Assembly (NCBI GenBank): GCA_902579545.1
Contig: CACHHO010000010.1
Location: forward strand, 1 to 36,985
DNA length: 36,985 bases
Direction of reading: 5' to 3'
Origin: Rhodospirillaceae bacterium
GTDB lineage: Bacteria > Pseudomonadota > Alphaproteobacteria > TMED109
The notes below the pieces were generated by a model, which was not told the origin of the DNA, did no database searches, and worked only from the letters and a program-made list of their open reading frames with translations. The translations under genes and the position numbers were made by a program. Every line of letters starts with the position of its first letter. Within the stretch, counting starts at the first letter, position 1. Shown here piece by piece: positions 20,139 through 28,942 of the stretch.

Positions 20139-21325
20139 ATGAAAAATAAAAGAAATAAAAGTTTAGCTGTAATAATTCTTGCGTCTGGAAGTGGAGTTCG
20201 CATGAAAAACAATATACCAAAGCAGTATTTAAAAATAAGAAAAAAAACACTATTGGAAGAGAATATAATAAAATTTTCTAGTTTAAATATAGTAAAAAAA
20301 TTAATTGTAGTTGTTAACTATAAACATAAAAAATATTTTAATAGCGTTAAGGAAAATTATAAAAAAATTAGCTTTATTTTCGGTTCAAAAACACGCCAAG
20401 AGTCCTGTTATAAAGGTCTGAAGTATTTAGAAAAAGATCCTTACACATATGTATTTGTGCATGACGCTTCAAGGCCCTTTATTTCTCAAGAATTGATAAA
20501 GAACTTATATAAAAAAATATTAATAAAAAAAAGTGCTGTAATACCTGTAATAGCCATTAATGATAGTATAAAAAAGTGTTAATAATAATATTGTTTTAGA
20601 TAGTTTAGATAGGAAAAAAATATATTTATCCCAAACACCTCAAATTTTTAACTATAAATTACTATTAAATGCCTATAAATTAAATAAAAACAAACTAGAG
20701 CAATTTACAGATGATGCACAAATTTTTTTCACTTACTTCAAACAAAGTTTTTACTATAAAAGGGTCCATTGATAATATAAAAGTCACTACTAAACAACAA
20801 TGGGAGATGCTAAGAAAAATGACGACTAAAGAATATGAGATAAAAATAGGACAAGGTTTTGATACACATAAGTTAGTAAAAGGAAGAAATATAGTATTAT
20901 TTGGGCTAAAAATTCCATCAACTTATTCTTTATTAGGACATTCAGATGCAGATGTTGGAATTCATTCTATCATTGACGCATTATTGGGTTCATTAGCACT
21001 TGGAGATATAGGCATACATTTTCCTAATACTAAAAAAAAATATAAAGGAATTAGTTCATTATTAATGCTACAAAAAGTAAACGAACTTATAAGCTCTAAT
21101 TATGCAGAAATATCACATATTGACTGTACCTTAATAGGAGAGAAGCCAAAAATTTCTAAATATTCTAATAAAATGAGAAACTTATTGGCAAAAACACTAA
21201 AAATACCTGTAAAAAATATATCTATTAAAGCTACTACTACAGAAGGTCTTGGTTTCACGGGTAGATTAGAAGGCATTTCTTGTAGTTGTACTGCCACAGT
21301 AAAAAAATACATTAAAAATGAATGA
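20139..21325 (+). CDS. ispDF: Bifunctional IspD/IspF isoprenoid enzyme, reading frame broken twice
   Basis: Catalyses two steps of the MEP isoprenoid pathway: MEP cytidylyltransferase (IspD, to about base 20820) and MECDP synthase (IspF). IspD motifs: LASGSGVRMKNNIPKQY, HDASRPF, SQTPQIF, FTDDA and GSIDNIKVTT. IspF motifs: GQGFDTHKL, LLGHSDADVGIHSIIDALLGS, GDIGIHFP and ATTTEGLGFTGRLEG. Fusion of the two is typical of alphaproteobacteria. The open frames are 20139-20582 and 20711-21325; the part between (bases 20577-20722) encodes clear IspD sequence in a third frame. Removing one base from A6 at 20570-20575 and one from T7 at 20723-20729 rebuilds a continuous protein of about 395 residues. Essential function makes real inactivation unlikely. 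Confidence 0.88.
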
Positions 21326-21794
21326 TTATAATTATATATTTTCTAAAAATATATCTACATTATTTTATTTAGGTTTTTTCAGTAAAATGCCTGGAACTTT
21401 AGGTTCCTTAGCAGGATTAATAACTGGCTTTTTATTAATTAAATATTTTTCTATAATTATCTTTTATTTTTTCTTCTTTATTATTTTCTTAGCATCTTTT
21501 AATGTTGTTAGAATATATCAAAAAAAAGTAGGCGAAACAGATAAATCAGAAATTATAATAGATGAGTATGTAGGGCAATTAATTCCTTTAATTTATTTTC
21601 ATCACAGTTATAAAGATTTTCTAATTGCATTTTTTTTCTTTAGAATTTTTGATATTATAAAAATATTTCCAGCCAATATAATAGATAGAAAGTATTCCAA
21701 TTATTTTGGAGTTATATTTGATGATGTAATAGCCGGTATACAAACCTTAATTCTCATGCTAACTTTAAAATATTATAATGTCTTTTTATTATAA
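21318..21794 (+). CDS. pgpA: Phosphatidylglycerophosphatase A
   Basis: Removes phosphate from phosphatidylglycerophosphate to make phosphatidylglycerol, at the inner membrane. The 158-residue protein carries the family signatures SKMPGTLGSLAG near the N terminus, IIDEYVGQLIPL in the middle, and FFRIFDIIKIFPAN followed by GVIFDDVIAGIQT, which hold the conserved acidic residues. Several hydrophobic segments are membrane-spanning. It overlaps ispDF by eight bases and cinA by 17, consistent with one transcript. The ispDF-pgpA-cinA order is common in alphaproteobacteria. Confidence 0.93.
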   Translation: MNDYNYIFSKNISTLFYLGFFSKMPGTLGSLAGLITGFLLIKYFSIIIFYFFFFIIFLASFNVVRIYQKKVGETDKSEIIIDEYVGQLIPLIYFHHSYKDFLIAFFFFRIFDIIKIFPANIIDRKYSNYFGVIFDDVIAGIQTLILMLTLKYYNVFLL

Positions 21795-22265
21795 AAATTT
21801 AATAGATTTATGTATTAAGAATAATTTTACCATAAGTTTAGCTGAGTCCTGTACAGGTGGCATGATTGCCTCAAATTTAATCTCAATATCAGGAGCATCA
21901 AAAGTAATTGATTTTGGTTTAGTCACTTATTCTAATAATTCAAAAAAAAAAATTATTAAATATTCCTAAAATGAAAATTAATAAATACGGCGCAGTAAGT
22001 CAAGAAATTGCTCAATTCATGGTAGAAGGCTTACTTAAAAAAACTGATTCTAATATACTCATTGGAGTTACAGGAATAGCAGGGCCAAACGGTGGAACAC
22101 ATGAAAAACCTGTAGGATTAGTATATCATAGCTTTTACTTTAGAGAAAATAATGAATTAATTATCAAAAAAAAACTTTTTTAATGGTAATAGGACAAATA
22201 TAAGAAAAGATGCATCAAATTTTACAGTAGAGTTTATTTACAAAAAGTTAATATCATTTATATAG
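21778..22265 (+). CDS. cinA: CinA C-terminal domain amidohydrolase (NMN deamidase type), reading frame broken twice
   Basis: A stand-alone CinA C-terminal domain, known as nicotinamide-mononucleotide deamidase (PncC) in NAD recycling. Motifs: LAESCTGGMIAS, FGLVTYSN, KYGAVSQEIA, GVTGIAGPNGGTHEKPVGLVY. The frame is lost at A11 (21942-21952) and again in the A9-C-T6 tract (22166-22181). Removing one base at each restores a protein of about 161 residues ending at the TAG at 22263-22265, including the KKLLNIPKMKI link and the FNGNRTNIRKDA segment expected near the C terminus. It overlaps the convergent COQ10-like gene by 12 bases. Confidence 0.85.
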
Positions 22266-22688
22266 TTCTTTAGCTCTTCTTTCAAATGCATCTAACATTT
22301 TTATAGTTGCTCTTTTAAATAAACTTCCCATAATTTTTTCTAAGAAAAAAGACTTAAATTTATATTGTATGAAAAAGTCTACTTTGCAATTATTTTTATC
22401 AATATCATTAAAAGTCCAGGTGCTTTTAAGAAGTTTAAAAGGCCCAGATATTGCTTCTGAGTTAATTTCTTTATTTGTTATAGCATTAATTCTACTGACA
22501 TATTTTTCATCTAAAGCTTTATAACCTACAGATAATTCTGCATTAAAATTTGTATTGCTTATTTTTTCTATGATTCTTGAAGATGTACACCACGGTAAAA
22601 AAAGAGGATAACTTTCCACATCTATAACTATATCAAATAATTGCTTTGATGAATTTTTCATAATTATAGTATTTTTATAATTATTCAC
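22254..22688 (-). CDS. COQ10/RatA-like START-domain protein (coenzyme Q-binding)
   Basis: A 144-residue START-like polyketide-cyclase family protein of the COQ10/RatA type. Signature regions are [11 protein letters not shown] (usual form YPxFLPWC), [14 protein letters not shown] and [14 protein letters not shown]. Alphaproteobacterial members lie next to lipA and are linked to ubiquinone function, which fits the respiratory context here. A role as the E. coli RatA toxin is not supported. It overlaps lipA by eight bases and is the last gene of the long minus-strand run. Confidence 0.87.
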   Translation of the reverse strand: MNNYKNTIIMKNSSKQLFDIVIDVESYPLFLPWCTSSRIIEKISNTNFNAELSVGYKALDEKYVSRINAITNKEINSEAISGPFKLLKSTWTFNDIDKNNCKVDFFIQYKFKSFFLEKIMGSLFKRATIKMLDAFERRAKELYK

Positions 22689-23604
22689 GTGTTTTTCTTA
22701 GTTTTTTAAAATCTTGATCAGCATGATATGAAGACCTAGTCAAAGGAGAACTAGAAACCATTGAAAAGCCTTTATTCCAAGCAATTTTTTCAAAATTTTT
22801 GAATTCATCTGGACTATAATATTTTATTAATTTTTGATGTAGTAGTGAAGGCTGTAAATATTGACCTATTGTAATAAAATCAACATTATTTGCTCTCATA
22901 TCATCCATTACTTCTATTATTTCCTCAAATTTTTCTCCTAAACCCAGCATAATTCCTGACTTTGTCCAAATCTTTCTATTAAGTTTTTTAATATTATTTA
23001 AAATATTTAAGCTATGTTTATAATTTGCCCCTTTTCTTATTTCTTTATACAGCCTAGGTACTGTTTCTAAATTATGATTAAATACATCAGGGTTTGCTTC
23101 AGAAATAATACTCAAAGCATTTTTTTTTCTTTGAAAATCTGGCACTAAAATTTCTATTGTGACATTTTTATCTAATCTTCTAATTTCACTTATACAATTA
23201 AAAAAATGTTTAGCTCCTCCGTCTTCTAAGTCATCTCTGTCTACTGAAGTTATAACAACATGATTTAGATTAAGTTTAGCTATAGCTAATGCAATTTTTT
23301 TAGGTTCCTCTGTATTAACTTTTTGCGGAAGTCCAGTAGATATATTACAAAAAGTACACTTTCTAGTACATACTCTACCTAAAATCATAATAGTTACGTG
23401 CTTTTCTTTCCAACATTCACCAATATTTGGACATGCAGCTTCTTGACAAACTGTATTAAGATTTAAAGAATTAATAAGTTTTTTTGAACTAAGATAGCCA
23501 GAAGAAACAGGTGCTTTAACCTTTATCCAATTTGGTCTTACAAGCTTGTTTTTAATCTTGTTATTCAAGTGTGACTTAGATATATAAGAAATATTTTTAT
23601 TCAT
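22681..23604 (-). CDS. lipA: Lipoyl synthase
   Basis: A radical SAM enzyme that inserts two sulfurs into octanoyl groups on lipoyl domains. Both iron-sulfur sites are visible: auxiliary cluster cysteines C53, C58 and C64 ([12 protein letters not shown]) and the radical SAM triad C79, C83 and C86 (CTRKCTFC). The final conserved serine lies in LTRSSYHAD. The 307-residue length is normal. It sits directly downstream of the pyruvate dehydrogenase genes (one-base overlap with lpdA), and its product matures the E2 subunit PdhC. Confidence 0.97.
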   Translation of the reverse strand: MNKNISYISKSHLNNKIKNKLVRPNWIKVKAPVSSGYLSSKKLINSLNLNTVCQEAACPNIGECWKEKHVTIMILGRVCTRKCTFCNISTGLPQKVNTEEPKKIALAIAKLNLNHVVITSVDRDDLEDGGAKHFFNCISEIRRLDKNVTIEILVPDFQRKKNALSIISEANPDVFNHNLETVPRLYKEIRKGANYKHSLNILNNIKKLNRKIWTKSGIMLGLGEKFEEIIEVMDDMRANNVDFITIGQYLQPSLLHQKLIKYYSPDEFKNFEKIAWNKGFSMVSSSPLTRSSYHADQDFKKLRKTRE

Positions 23605-24998
23605 TATATATGTATTGCTTTATCAAAAGCGTTTAGTACAGATTCATGTATTGACTCAGATAATGTTGGATGAGGGAAAACAGTATTAATTATATCTTCC
23701 TCCGTAGCCTCTAATTTTATAGCTAGCGAAAATGTATTTATTAACTCTGTGACCTCTGCCCCAATCATATGTGCTCCTAGTATTTCACCTGTTTCATTAT
23801 CGAATATGGTTTTAATAAACCCTTCAGGCTCTCCTAAGGCAAGCGCTTTACCATTAGCAGACAATGGGAAAACCCCTATTCTTATATTTTTCTTTAAAGC
23901 CTTAGCCTTATTTTCAGTTATTCCTATAGATGCAACTTGAGGATTAGTATAAATACAGGACGGGATTAAGGTATTATTATGATATTTCTTTATTTTTTTA
24001 TTATCAAACATATATTCTACACATACTATACCTTCATGACTAGCCTTATGAGCCAACCATGGCAAACCAGCTACATCTCCTATAGCAAAAATATTTGGTT
24101 CATCTGTTTTATTATAATCATGAGTAATTATCTGATTATTTTTAACTTTAATTTTAGTATTTTCTATACCTAAATTTTCAATATTTCCTACAACACCCAC
24201 TGCTACCAATACTCTATCAAATAAAAAGGTTTTGTTTTCTGAGTTATTTAATCCAGTTAATTCATACTCTTTATTTTTAACTAGTTTAACTACATCAGTT
24301 TTTTTATGAAATATAATTCCTTTATTAGACATATTTTTTTCCAATTCTTTTGATATATCATGATCTTCATTAGGAGCAATTTTGTCTTGAAGTTCAAATA
24401 CTTCTACTTTAGTGCCAAGAGAATTAAAAAAACTGGCAAACTCTAAACCAATTGCACCTGAACCTACAATACCCAATTTATTTGGTAAAGAATCAGGAAG
24501 CAAAGCTTTTTTATAATCCCAAACATCATTTTTTAAATTTTTAAAAAAAGGTAAAACTCTAGGGCTGGCTCCAGTAGCTATTATAATCTTATCAGTTTTA
24601 ATTTGCTCATTATTATTATCATTTGTAATCTCAATAAGATGCTTTTCTTTTATATAGGCAGTTCCTTTTTTTAAAGTAATAGAATTCTTTTTAAATAAAA
24701 ACTCTATACCAGAAGATAATTTATTAGAAACTTTTCGTGATCTTTTTACCATTTCTTCTAAAGAAAAATTATTGTTTCCTTCTAATCCATATAATTTACC
24801 ATTTTTTGCATGTGTAAGAATTTCTGAAGACCTAAGTAAAGCTTTTGTAGGAATACATCCCCAATTTAAACAAATACCTCCGAGTTCACTTTTCTCGACA
24901 ACAAGCACATTTTTATTTAATTGAGCAGCCCTAATAGCTGCAACATAACCACCTGGCCCAGAGCCAATAATTGTTATATCATAATCAAATTTACTCAT
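23604..24998 (-). CDS. lpdA: Dihydrolipoyl dehydrogenase (E3)
   Basis: A flavoprotein that reoxidises the dihydrolipoyl arm of PdhC with NAD+. Features in the 464-residue protein: the FAD-binding [10 protein letters not shown] motif, the redox disulfide C43-C48 ([13 protein letters not shown]), the NAD-binding [13 protein letters not shown] motif, the second FAD motif [10 protein letters not shown], and the C-terminal HPHPTLSE with the catalytic His. It overlaps pdhC and lipA by one base each. It may also serve other 2-oxoacid complexes. Confidence 0.97.
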   Translation of the reverse strand: MSKFDYDITIIGSGPGGYVAAIRAAQLNKNVLVVEKSELGGICLNWGCIPTKALLRSSEILTHAKNGKLYGLEGNNNFSLEEMVKRSRKVSNKLSSGIEFLFKKNSITLKKGTAYIKEKHLIEITNDNNNEQIKTDKIIIATGASPRVLPFFKNLKNDVWDYKKALLPDSLPNKLGIVGSGAIGLEFASFFNSLGTKVEVFELQDKIAPNEDHDISKELEKNMSNKGIIFHKKTDVVKLVKNKEYELTGLNNSENKTFLFDRVLVAVGVVGNIENLGIENTKIKVKNNQIITHDYNKTDEPNIFAIGDVAGLPWLAHKASHEGIVCVEYMFDNKKIKKYHNNTLIPSCIYTNPQVASIGITENKAKALKKNIRIGVFPLSANGKALALGEPEGFIKTIFDNETGEILGAHMIGAEVTELINTFSLAIKLEATEEDIINTVFPHPTLSESIHESVLNAFDKAIHI

Positions 24999-26296
24999 TA
25001 TAAAATCATTGCAGTTGGATTAGTTATATAAAAATTAAAATACTTTAAGAGTTTAGATGCTGTTGCCCCATCTACTATTCTATGGTCAACAGAAAGTGTA
25101 TAAGAGACAGTTTTACATAATTTAATTTCTTTGTTTTCAACTATAACATCCTCTATTATGCTCCCTAAAGCAATTATTCCTGATTGTGGAGGGTTAATAA
25201 TTGCAGAAAATTCATTAATGTCATACATTCCTAAATTAGATAATGAAAATGATCCGCCATTATAATCTTCTGGGAGCAACTTGCCTTCTTTTGCTTTTGT
25301 AGCTAAAGCTTTCATTTCCATTGAAATTACAGACAAGCTCTTTTTACAAGCACTTTTTATAATAGGTGTGAATAAACCTTCTTCTGTAGCAACGGCAATG
25401 CTTATATCAACTTCTTTAAATTTACTAATAGTCCCATCTCCATTCCAAATAGCATTCATTTCAGGGACATTTTTTAACGATAATGCAATAGCTTTAATAA
25501 AGAAGTCATTAAAACTAATTTTTAAATTTATATTTTCATCTTGGTAAAATGAGTTAATATTTTTTCTTTCATTAAATAATGAATTAACAACTACCTTACC
25601 TTTTAAGTAAAAATGAGGAACAGTAGATTTTGCTTCTTGAAGTCTTGATGCAATTGTTTTTCTAATATTAGATAGTTTTAATATTGTTACTTCATTATTT
25701 AAGCTAAACTTTTCTTTTGAATTAGCTTTTTCAACATTATTAATTTTATTTTCTAAATCTTTTTTTACTATTCTACCCTTAGGGCCACTACCATTAATAT
25801 TAGATATATCTATATTTTCTAAATCAGCAATTCTTCTGGCTAAAGGAGAAATTAATTTTCTCTTATTTTTACTAATATTATTATCAATATCTGTCGTGTT
25901 ATGTTCCTCCATAATATTTTGTGACGGTTTAATTGTGTCTTCTGTAGAGTTATTATCAGCTTTAATAGTATCTATTCCTTTAGCATCAGAAGTATCAGAA
26001 GAGCTAATGCTTTTATAATTCTTTATAAAATTTTTTATATCATCATCACTATCTTCTTCTAAAGAAATAACTCCTATTAATTCATTAACTGACACATTTT
26101 CCGAACCCTCTGGATACAATATAGAAGCAAGTTTTCCCTCGTCTACTGCTTCAACTTCCATTGTTGCTTTATCAGTCTCTACTTCAGCTATGACATCACC
26201 AGAAACTATATTATCTCCCTCAGATTTTAACCATTTCGCAATATTGCCTTCAGTCATAGTAGGAGAAAGTGCTGGCATTAATAGTGCTATAGGCAT
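24998..26296 (-). CDS. pdhC: Pyruvate dehydrogenase E2, dihydrolipoamide acetyltransferase
   Basis: The core acetyltransferase of the pyruvate dehydrogenase complex. Domain order: one lipoyl domain with the lipoylated K43 (VETDKATMEVEA), a polar Ser/Asp/Asn-rich linker (about 80-145), a peripheral-subunit-binding domain (SPLARRIADLENIDISNI, then GSGPKGRIVKKD), and a catalytic domain ending in SVDHRIVDGA with the catalytic His. At 432 residues it has the normal single-lipoyl layout. A GAGGA ribosome binding site precedes the ATG. pdhB lies 19 bases upstream. Confidence 0.97.
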   Translation of the reverse strand: MPIALLMPALSPTMTEGNIAKWLKSEGDNIVSGDVIAEVETDKATMEVEAVDEGKLASILYPEGSENVSVNELIGVISLEEDSDDDIKNFIKNYKSISSSDTSDAKGIDTIKADNNSTEDTIKPSQNIMEEHNTTDIDNNISKNKRKLISPLARRIADLENIDISNINGSGPKGRIVKKDLENKINNVEKANSKEKFSLNNEVTILKLSNIRKTIASRLQEAKSTVPHFYLKGKVVVNSLFNERKNINSFYQDENINLKISFNDFFIKAIALSLKNVPEMNAIWNGDGTISKFKEVDISIAVATEEGLFTPIIKSACKKSLSVISMEMKALATKAKEGKLLPEDYNGGSFSLSNLGMYDINEFSAIINPPQSGIIALGSIIEDVIVENKEIKLCKTVSYTLSVDHRIVDGATASKLLKYFNFYITNPTAMIL

Positions 26297-26315
26297 GAAT
26301 ATATCCTCACAATCA

Positions 26316-27290
26316 TTATAAACAAATATCCAAACATTTTTTTATTATTTCGTCAGAATTTGGCAAAGAATTTTTTTCTAAATTCTCTGCATAAGGCAAC
26401 GGTACTTCTTTACCACAGAACCTTATAGGTTCAGCATCTAAATAATCAAAAGCATTTTCTATTATAATAGATAAAACTTCTGATGCCACTCCAGATTGCT
26501 TCCAAGCTTCTTCAATAATAATTACTTTATTTGTTTTTTTTACAGATTTTATTATAGTATTTTTATCAAGAGGCTTTAAAGATCTTAAATTTATTACCTC
26601 TGCATATATATTTTTATCTTTTAAAGTATTTGCTACTTTTAATGCTGTTTCCACTGCTCTAGAGTATGCAATTATAGTAATATCACTACCATCTAACATA
26701 ATTCTAGCCTTTCCAATATTTAAGTATTCATTGTTTTCTTCTAATATAAACTTTTCATTGTACATTAATTCATGTTCGAGAAATATTACAGGATTAGCAT
26801 CTCTTATTGCAGATTTCATTAAACAATATGCATCCGAGGAGTCAAAAGGCGATAAAACTTTTAATCCAGGAACATGAGAATACCATGCTGAATAATCTTG
26901 GCTATGTTGTGCAGCTACTCTCGAGGCTCTTCCATTTGGGCCTCTGAATACAATAGGTATATTAATTTTACCTCCACTCATATAAAACGTTTTAGCAGCA
27001 GAATTTATTATATGATCTATAGCTTGCATAGCAAAATTCCAAGTCATGAACTCTACTAAAGGTTTTAATCCTTTCATAGCCGCCCCTACAGCAAGACCGG
27101 TAAAGCCAGCTTCAGTAATAGGCGTATCTACTATTCTATCAGGACCAAATTCATCTAGTAGTCCTTGACTAACCTTATATGCACCTTCGTATTCTCCTAC
27201 CTCTTCTCCTATTAAAAAGACCTTATTGTTTTGTCTCATTTCATGAGCAATAGCATCTCTAATTGCTTCTCTGACTGCAATAGCGCTCAT
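26316..27290 (-). CDS. pdhB: Pyruvate dehydrogenase E1 beta subunit
   Basis: The beta subunit of the thiamine-diphosphate-dependent E1, which forms an alpha2-beta2 tetramer with PdhA. Motifs: GEEVGEYEGAYKVSQGL, DTPITEAGFTGLAVGAAM, EFMTWNFAMQAIDHI, and IIEEAWKQSGVASEV in the transketolase C-terminal domain. At 324 residues it lacks the extra N-terminal lipoyl domain found on PdhB in many alphaproteobacteria. It overlaps pdhA by four bases. Confidence 0.97.
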   Translation of the reverse strand: MSAIAVREAIRDAIAHEMRQNNKVFLIGEEVGEYEGAYKVSQGLLDEFGPDRIVDTPITEAGFTGLAVGAAMKGLKPLVEFMTWNFAMQAIDHIINSAAKTFYMSGGKINIPIVFRGPNGRASRVAAQHSQDYSAWYSHVPGLKVLSPFDSSDAYCLMKSAIRDANPVIFLEHELMYNEKFILEENNEYLNIGKARIMLDGSDITIIAYSRAVETALKVANTLKDKNIYAEVINLRSLKPLDKNTIIKSVKKTNKVIIIEEAWKQSGVASEVLSIIIENAFDYLDAEPIRFCGKEVPLPYAENLEKNSLPNSDEIIKKCLDICL

Positions 27291-28579
27291 GGCAGTCTAT
27301 CCTTTGAATAATAAACATCCTCATAAAGTGTATCTTCATCAGGTAAAGGCATTTCTCTAGCTTTATCAGATGCAACCAGAACTTCATCCTTTATTTTTTT
27401 ATCTAAATTTTTAACTTCTATTTCATTCATAAATTCATTTTTAAGCAAAAATGATCTAACTCTCTCTATAGGGTCTCTATTATCTCTAGTTTCTTGAATT
27501 TCTTGTCTAGTTCTATATTTTCCAGGATCAGACATAGAATGACCTCTATACCGATATGTTTTTGCCTCAATAAGCACAGGTCCTAAATTTTCTTTTGCTA
27601 CTTTATTATATATATTTTTTAAATGATAATTTACTGCTAAAGGGTCCATCCCATCAATTTCATATCCTTTAATTCCAAAAGACTCTCCTCTTCTAAATAG
27701 TTCAGTCATTGCACTAGCTCTTTCTACAGATGTACCCATACCATATTGATTGTTTTCGATGATATAGATTATAGGTAGATTCCAAAGAGCTGCCATATTA
27801 AAGGCTTCATATACTTGTCCTTGATTTACAGCTCCGTCGCCAAAAAAGCAAAATGTAATTGCATTATTTTTTAAATATTTATTTGCAAAAGCAATACCTG
27901 TTCCTAGGGGCACTTGCGCCCCTACTATTCCATGTCCACCGTAAAAATTATTTTCTGATCTAAATAGATGCATAGATCCACCTTTTCCTTTAGATGATCC
28001 ATCTTTTTTACCTAGTAACTCACAAAAAATATTTAATAAGGGCTCACCTCTAGAAACCATGTGTGCATGACATCTATAACCTGTAATAAAACAATCTTTA
28101 TTATTAGCAATACTTTCTATGCCAGCAATAACACCTTCTTGTCCAATATATAAGTGACAGAAGCCACCAATCATACCCATGCTATATAGTTGTCCTACTT
28201 TTTCTTCAAACCTTCTAATTCGCATCATTAGTTTGTAAATTTTAATGCAAGTTTCTTTATCTACACTAAAGTCTATGTTTTCATCATTAGTTTTAAGAAC
28301 TTTTGACTCAGAAAATATCTGGATTGAATTGTTTGCAGATGTTAAGTTTTCACTGCTAATACCTGGAAGTAATAATTTATTATAGTCTCTTATATTGTGA
28401 TTATCTTCTAGTAAACATCTAGCTACTGCTACTTTCCATCTATCTGGAATTCCTTGCCTAACCCATGAATAAACAGTTTTTTCATTTATTAGTTCAGATG
28501 TTAGTTTCTTTAATCGGGCAGTTAATTTTTTTCCTCCACCTAATTTTTTGATGATATCACTACATTCTAAATTCTGCAT
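27287..28579 (-). CDS. pdhA: Pyruvate dehydrogenase E1 alpha with an N-terminal helix-turn-helix-like domain
   Basis: The E1 alpha subunit decarboxylates pyruvate using thiamine diphosphate. The core (from about residue 109) is complete: RRFEEKVGQLYSMG, GFCHLYIGQE, KGKGGSMHLF, the ThDP motif GDGAVNQG with ENNQYGMGT, and the HSMSDPGKYRTR loop. The protein is 430 residues; the family is usually 320-350. The extra N terminus (about 5-56) reads DIIKKLGGGKKLTARL, then TVYSWVRQGIPDRWKVAVARCL, which resembles the small Cro/YdaS-like helix-turn-helix proteins of proteobacteria (ALGG, VxxWxxRGIPxRW pattern). A polar linker (57-108) joins the two, in one open frame. It starts six bases after a strong -10 box, with no ribosome binding site, so the mRNA is likely leaderless. 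Inference: it may be an autoregulatory enzyme; protein-protein contact is an alternative. Confidence 0.93.
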   Translation of the reverse strand: MQNLECSDIIKKLGGGKKLTARLKKLTSELINEKTVYSWVRQGIPDRWKVAVARCLLEDNHNIRDYNKLLLPGISSENLTSANNSIQIFSESKVLKTNDENIDFSVDKETCIKIYKLMMRIRRFEEKVGQLYSMGMIGGFCHLYIGQEGVIAGIESIANNKDCFITGYRCHAHMVSRGEPLLNIFCELLGKKDGSSKGKGGSMHLFRSENNFYGGHGIVGAQVPLGTGIAFANKYLKNNAITFCFFGDGAVNQGQVYEAFNMAALWNLPIIYIIENNQYGMGTSVERASAMTELFRRGESFGIKGYEIDGMDPLAVNYHLKNIYNKVAKENLGPVLIEAKTYRYRGHSMSDPGKYRTRQEIQETRDNRDPIERVRSFLLKNEFMNEIEVKNLDKKIKDEVLVASDKAREMPLPDEDTLYEDVYYSKDRLP

Positions 28580-28585
28580 AATATA

Positions 28586-28614
28586 ACTATATGTTAAAAA
28601 TCATAAATTGTCAA
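28586..28614 (-). promoter_or_regulatory. Near-consensus sigma70 promoter of pdhA (predicted leaderless)
   Basis: On the minus strand TTGACA (28609-28614) matches the -35 consensus exactly, the spacer is 17 bases and TATAGT (28586-28591) is one base from TATAAT. Only six bases separate the -10 box from the ATG at 28579, so transcription should begin at or within a base or two of the start codon. No Shine-Dalgarno can exist in such a short leader. Confidence 0.75.
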
Positions 28615-28616
28615 TA

Positions 28617-28645
28617 AATTCTATATTATATAGAATTAAAATTCT
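28617..28645 (-). promoter_or_regulatory. Inverted-repeat operator candidate upstream of pdhA
   Basis: AATTCTATA (28617-28625) and TATAGAATT (28629-28637) are perfect 9-base inverted arms around a 3-base centre. A further AATTCT (28640-28645) forms a second palindrome with AGAATT (28632-28637). The dyad ends two bases upstream of the -35 box. No T-run follows, so it is not a terminator for ftsB. Symmetry suits a dimeric regulator, possibly the PdhA N-terminal domain itself (inference). Confidence 0.55.
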
Positions 28646-28657
28646 TTTTATGATAGA

Positions 28658-28942
28658 TTATTTTAATATTATATTATAAGCATTTTTTTCAGTTCCACCA
28701 TATAGATCTAATGCTTTTTCTTCTAAGTAATCAAGATCTATAGCATTAGGATCTAGTAGTTTTATTTTCTCTTTATACTTAATAATTTTATTTTCTAATA
28801 AATTTTGGTAGGTTTGCTGATTATTTAAAGTTTTTTTCTTTTCTACGTAAGCATTTATTCCATTATCAAAACCTATTAAATGATAAACTAGATAGGAAAT
28901 AGGTAAAATTGATAATATTAGAAAGAATTTAATTTTAAACAC
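28658..28942 (-). CDS. ftsB: FtsB/DivIC-like septum formation initiator
   Basis: A small bitopic division protein: a short N terminus, one membrane segment (about residues 5-24, FFLILSILPISYLVYHLIG), a lysine/glutamine-rich coiled coil, and a C-terminal PNAIDLDYLEEKALDLYG motif typical of the alphaproteobacterial FtsB family. Start choice: an ATG at 28960 gives 100 residues but has no ribosome binding site, while the GTG at 28940-28942 is nine bases after AGGAG (28952-28956). I prefer the GTG (94 residues). The eno-ftsB-pdhA order is conserved in alphaproteobacteria. It overlaps the eno stop. Confidence 0.82.
   Translation of the reverse strand: MFKIKFFLILSILPISYLVYHLIGFDNGINAYVEKKKTLNNQQTYQNLLENKIIKYKEKIKLLDPNAIDLDYLEEKALDLYGGTEKNAYNIILK

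Noticed and set aside
20577-20722. Apparent gap between separate ispD and ispF genes
   Set aside because: The bases encode clear IspD sequence (SQTPQIF, FTDDA) in the third frame, so it is one fused gene with two single-base breaks.
28617-28645. Dyad as the ftsB transcription terminator
   Set aside because: There is no GC in the stem beyond two pairs and no T-run after it; it directly abuts the pdhA -35 box instead.
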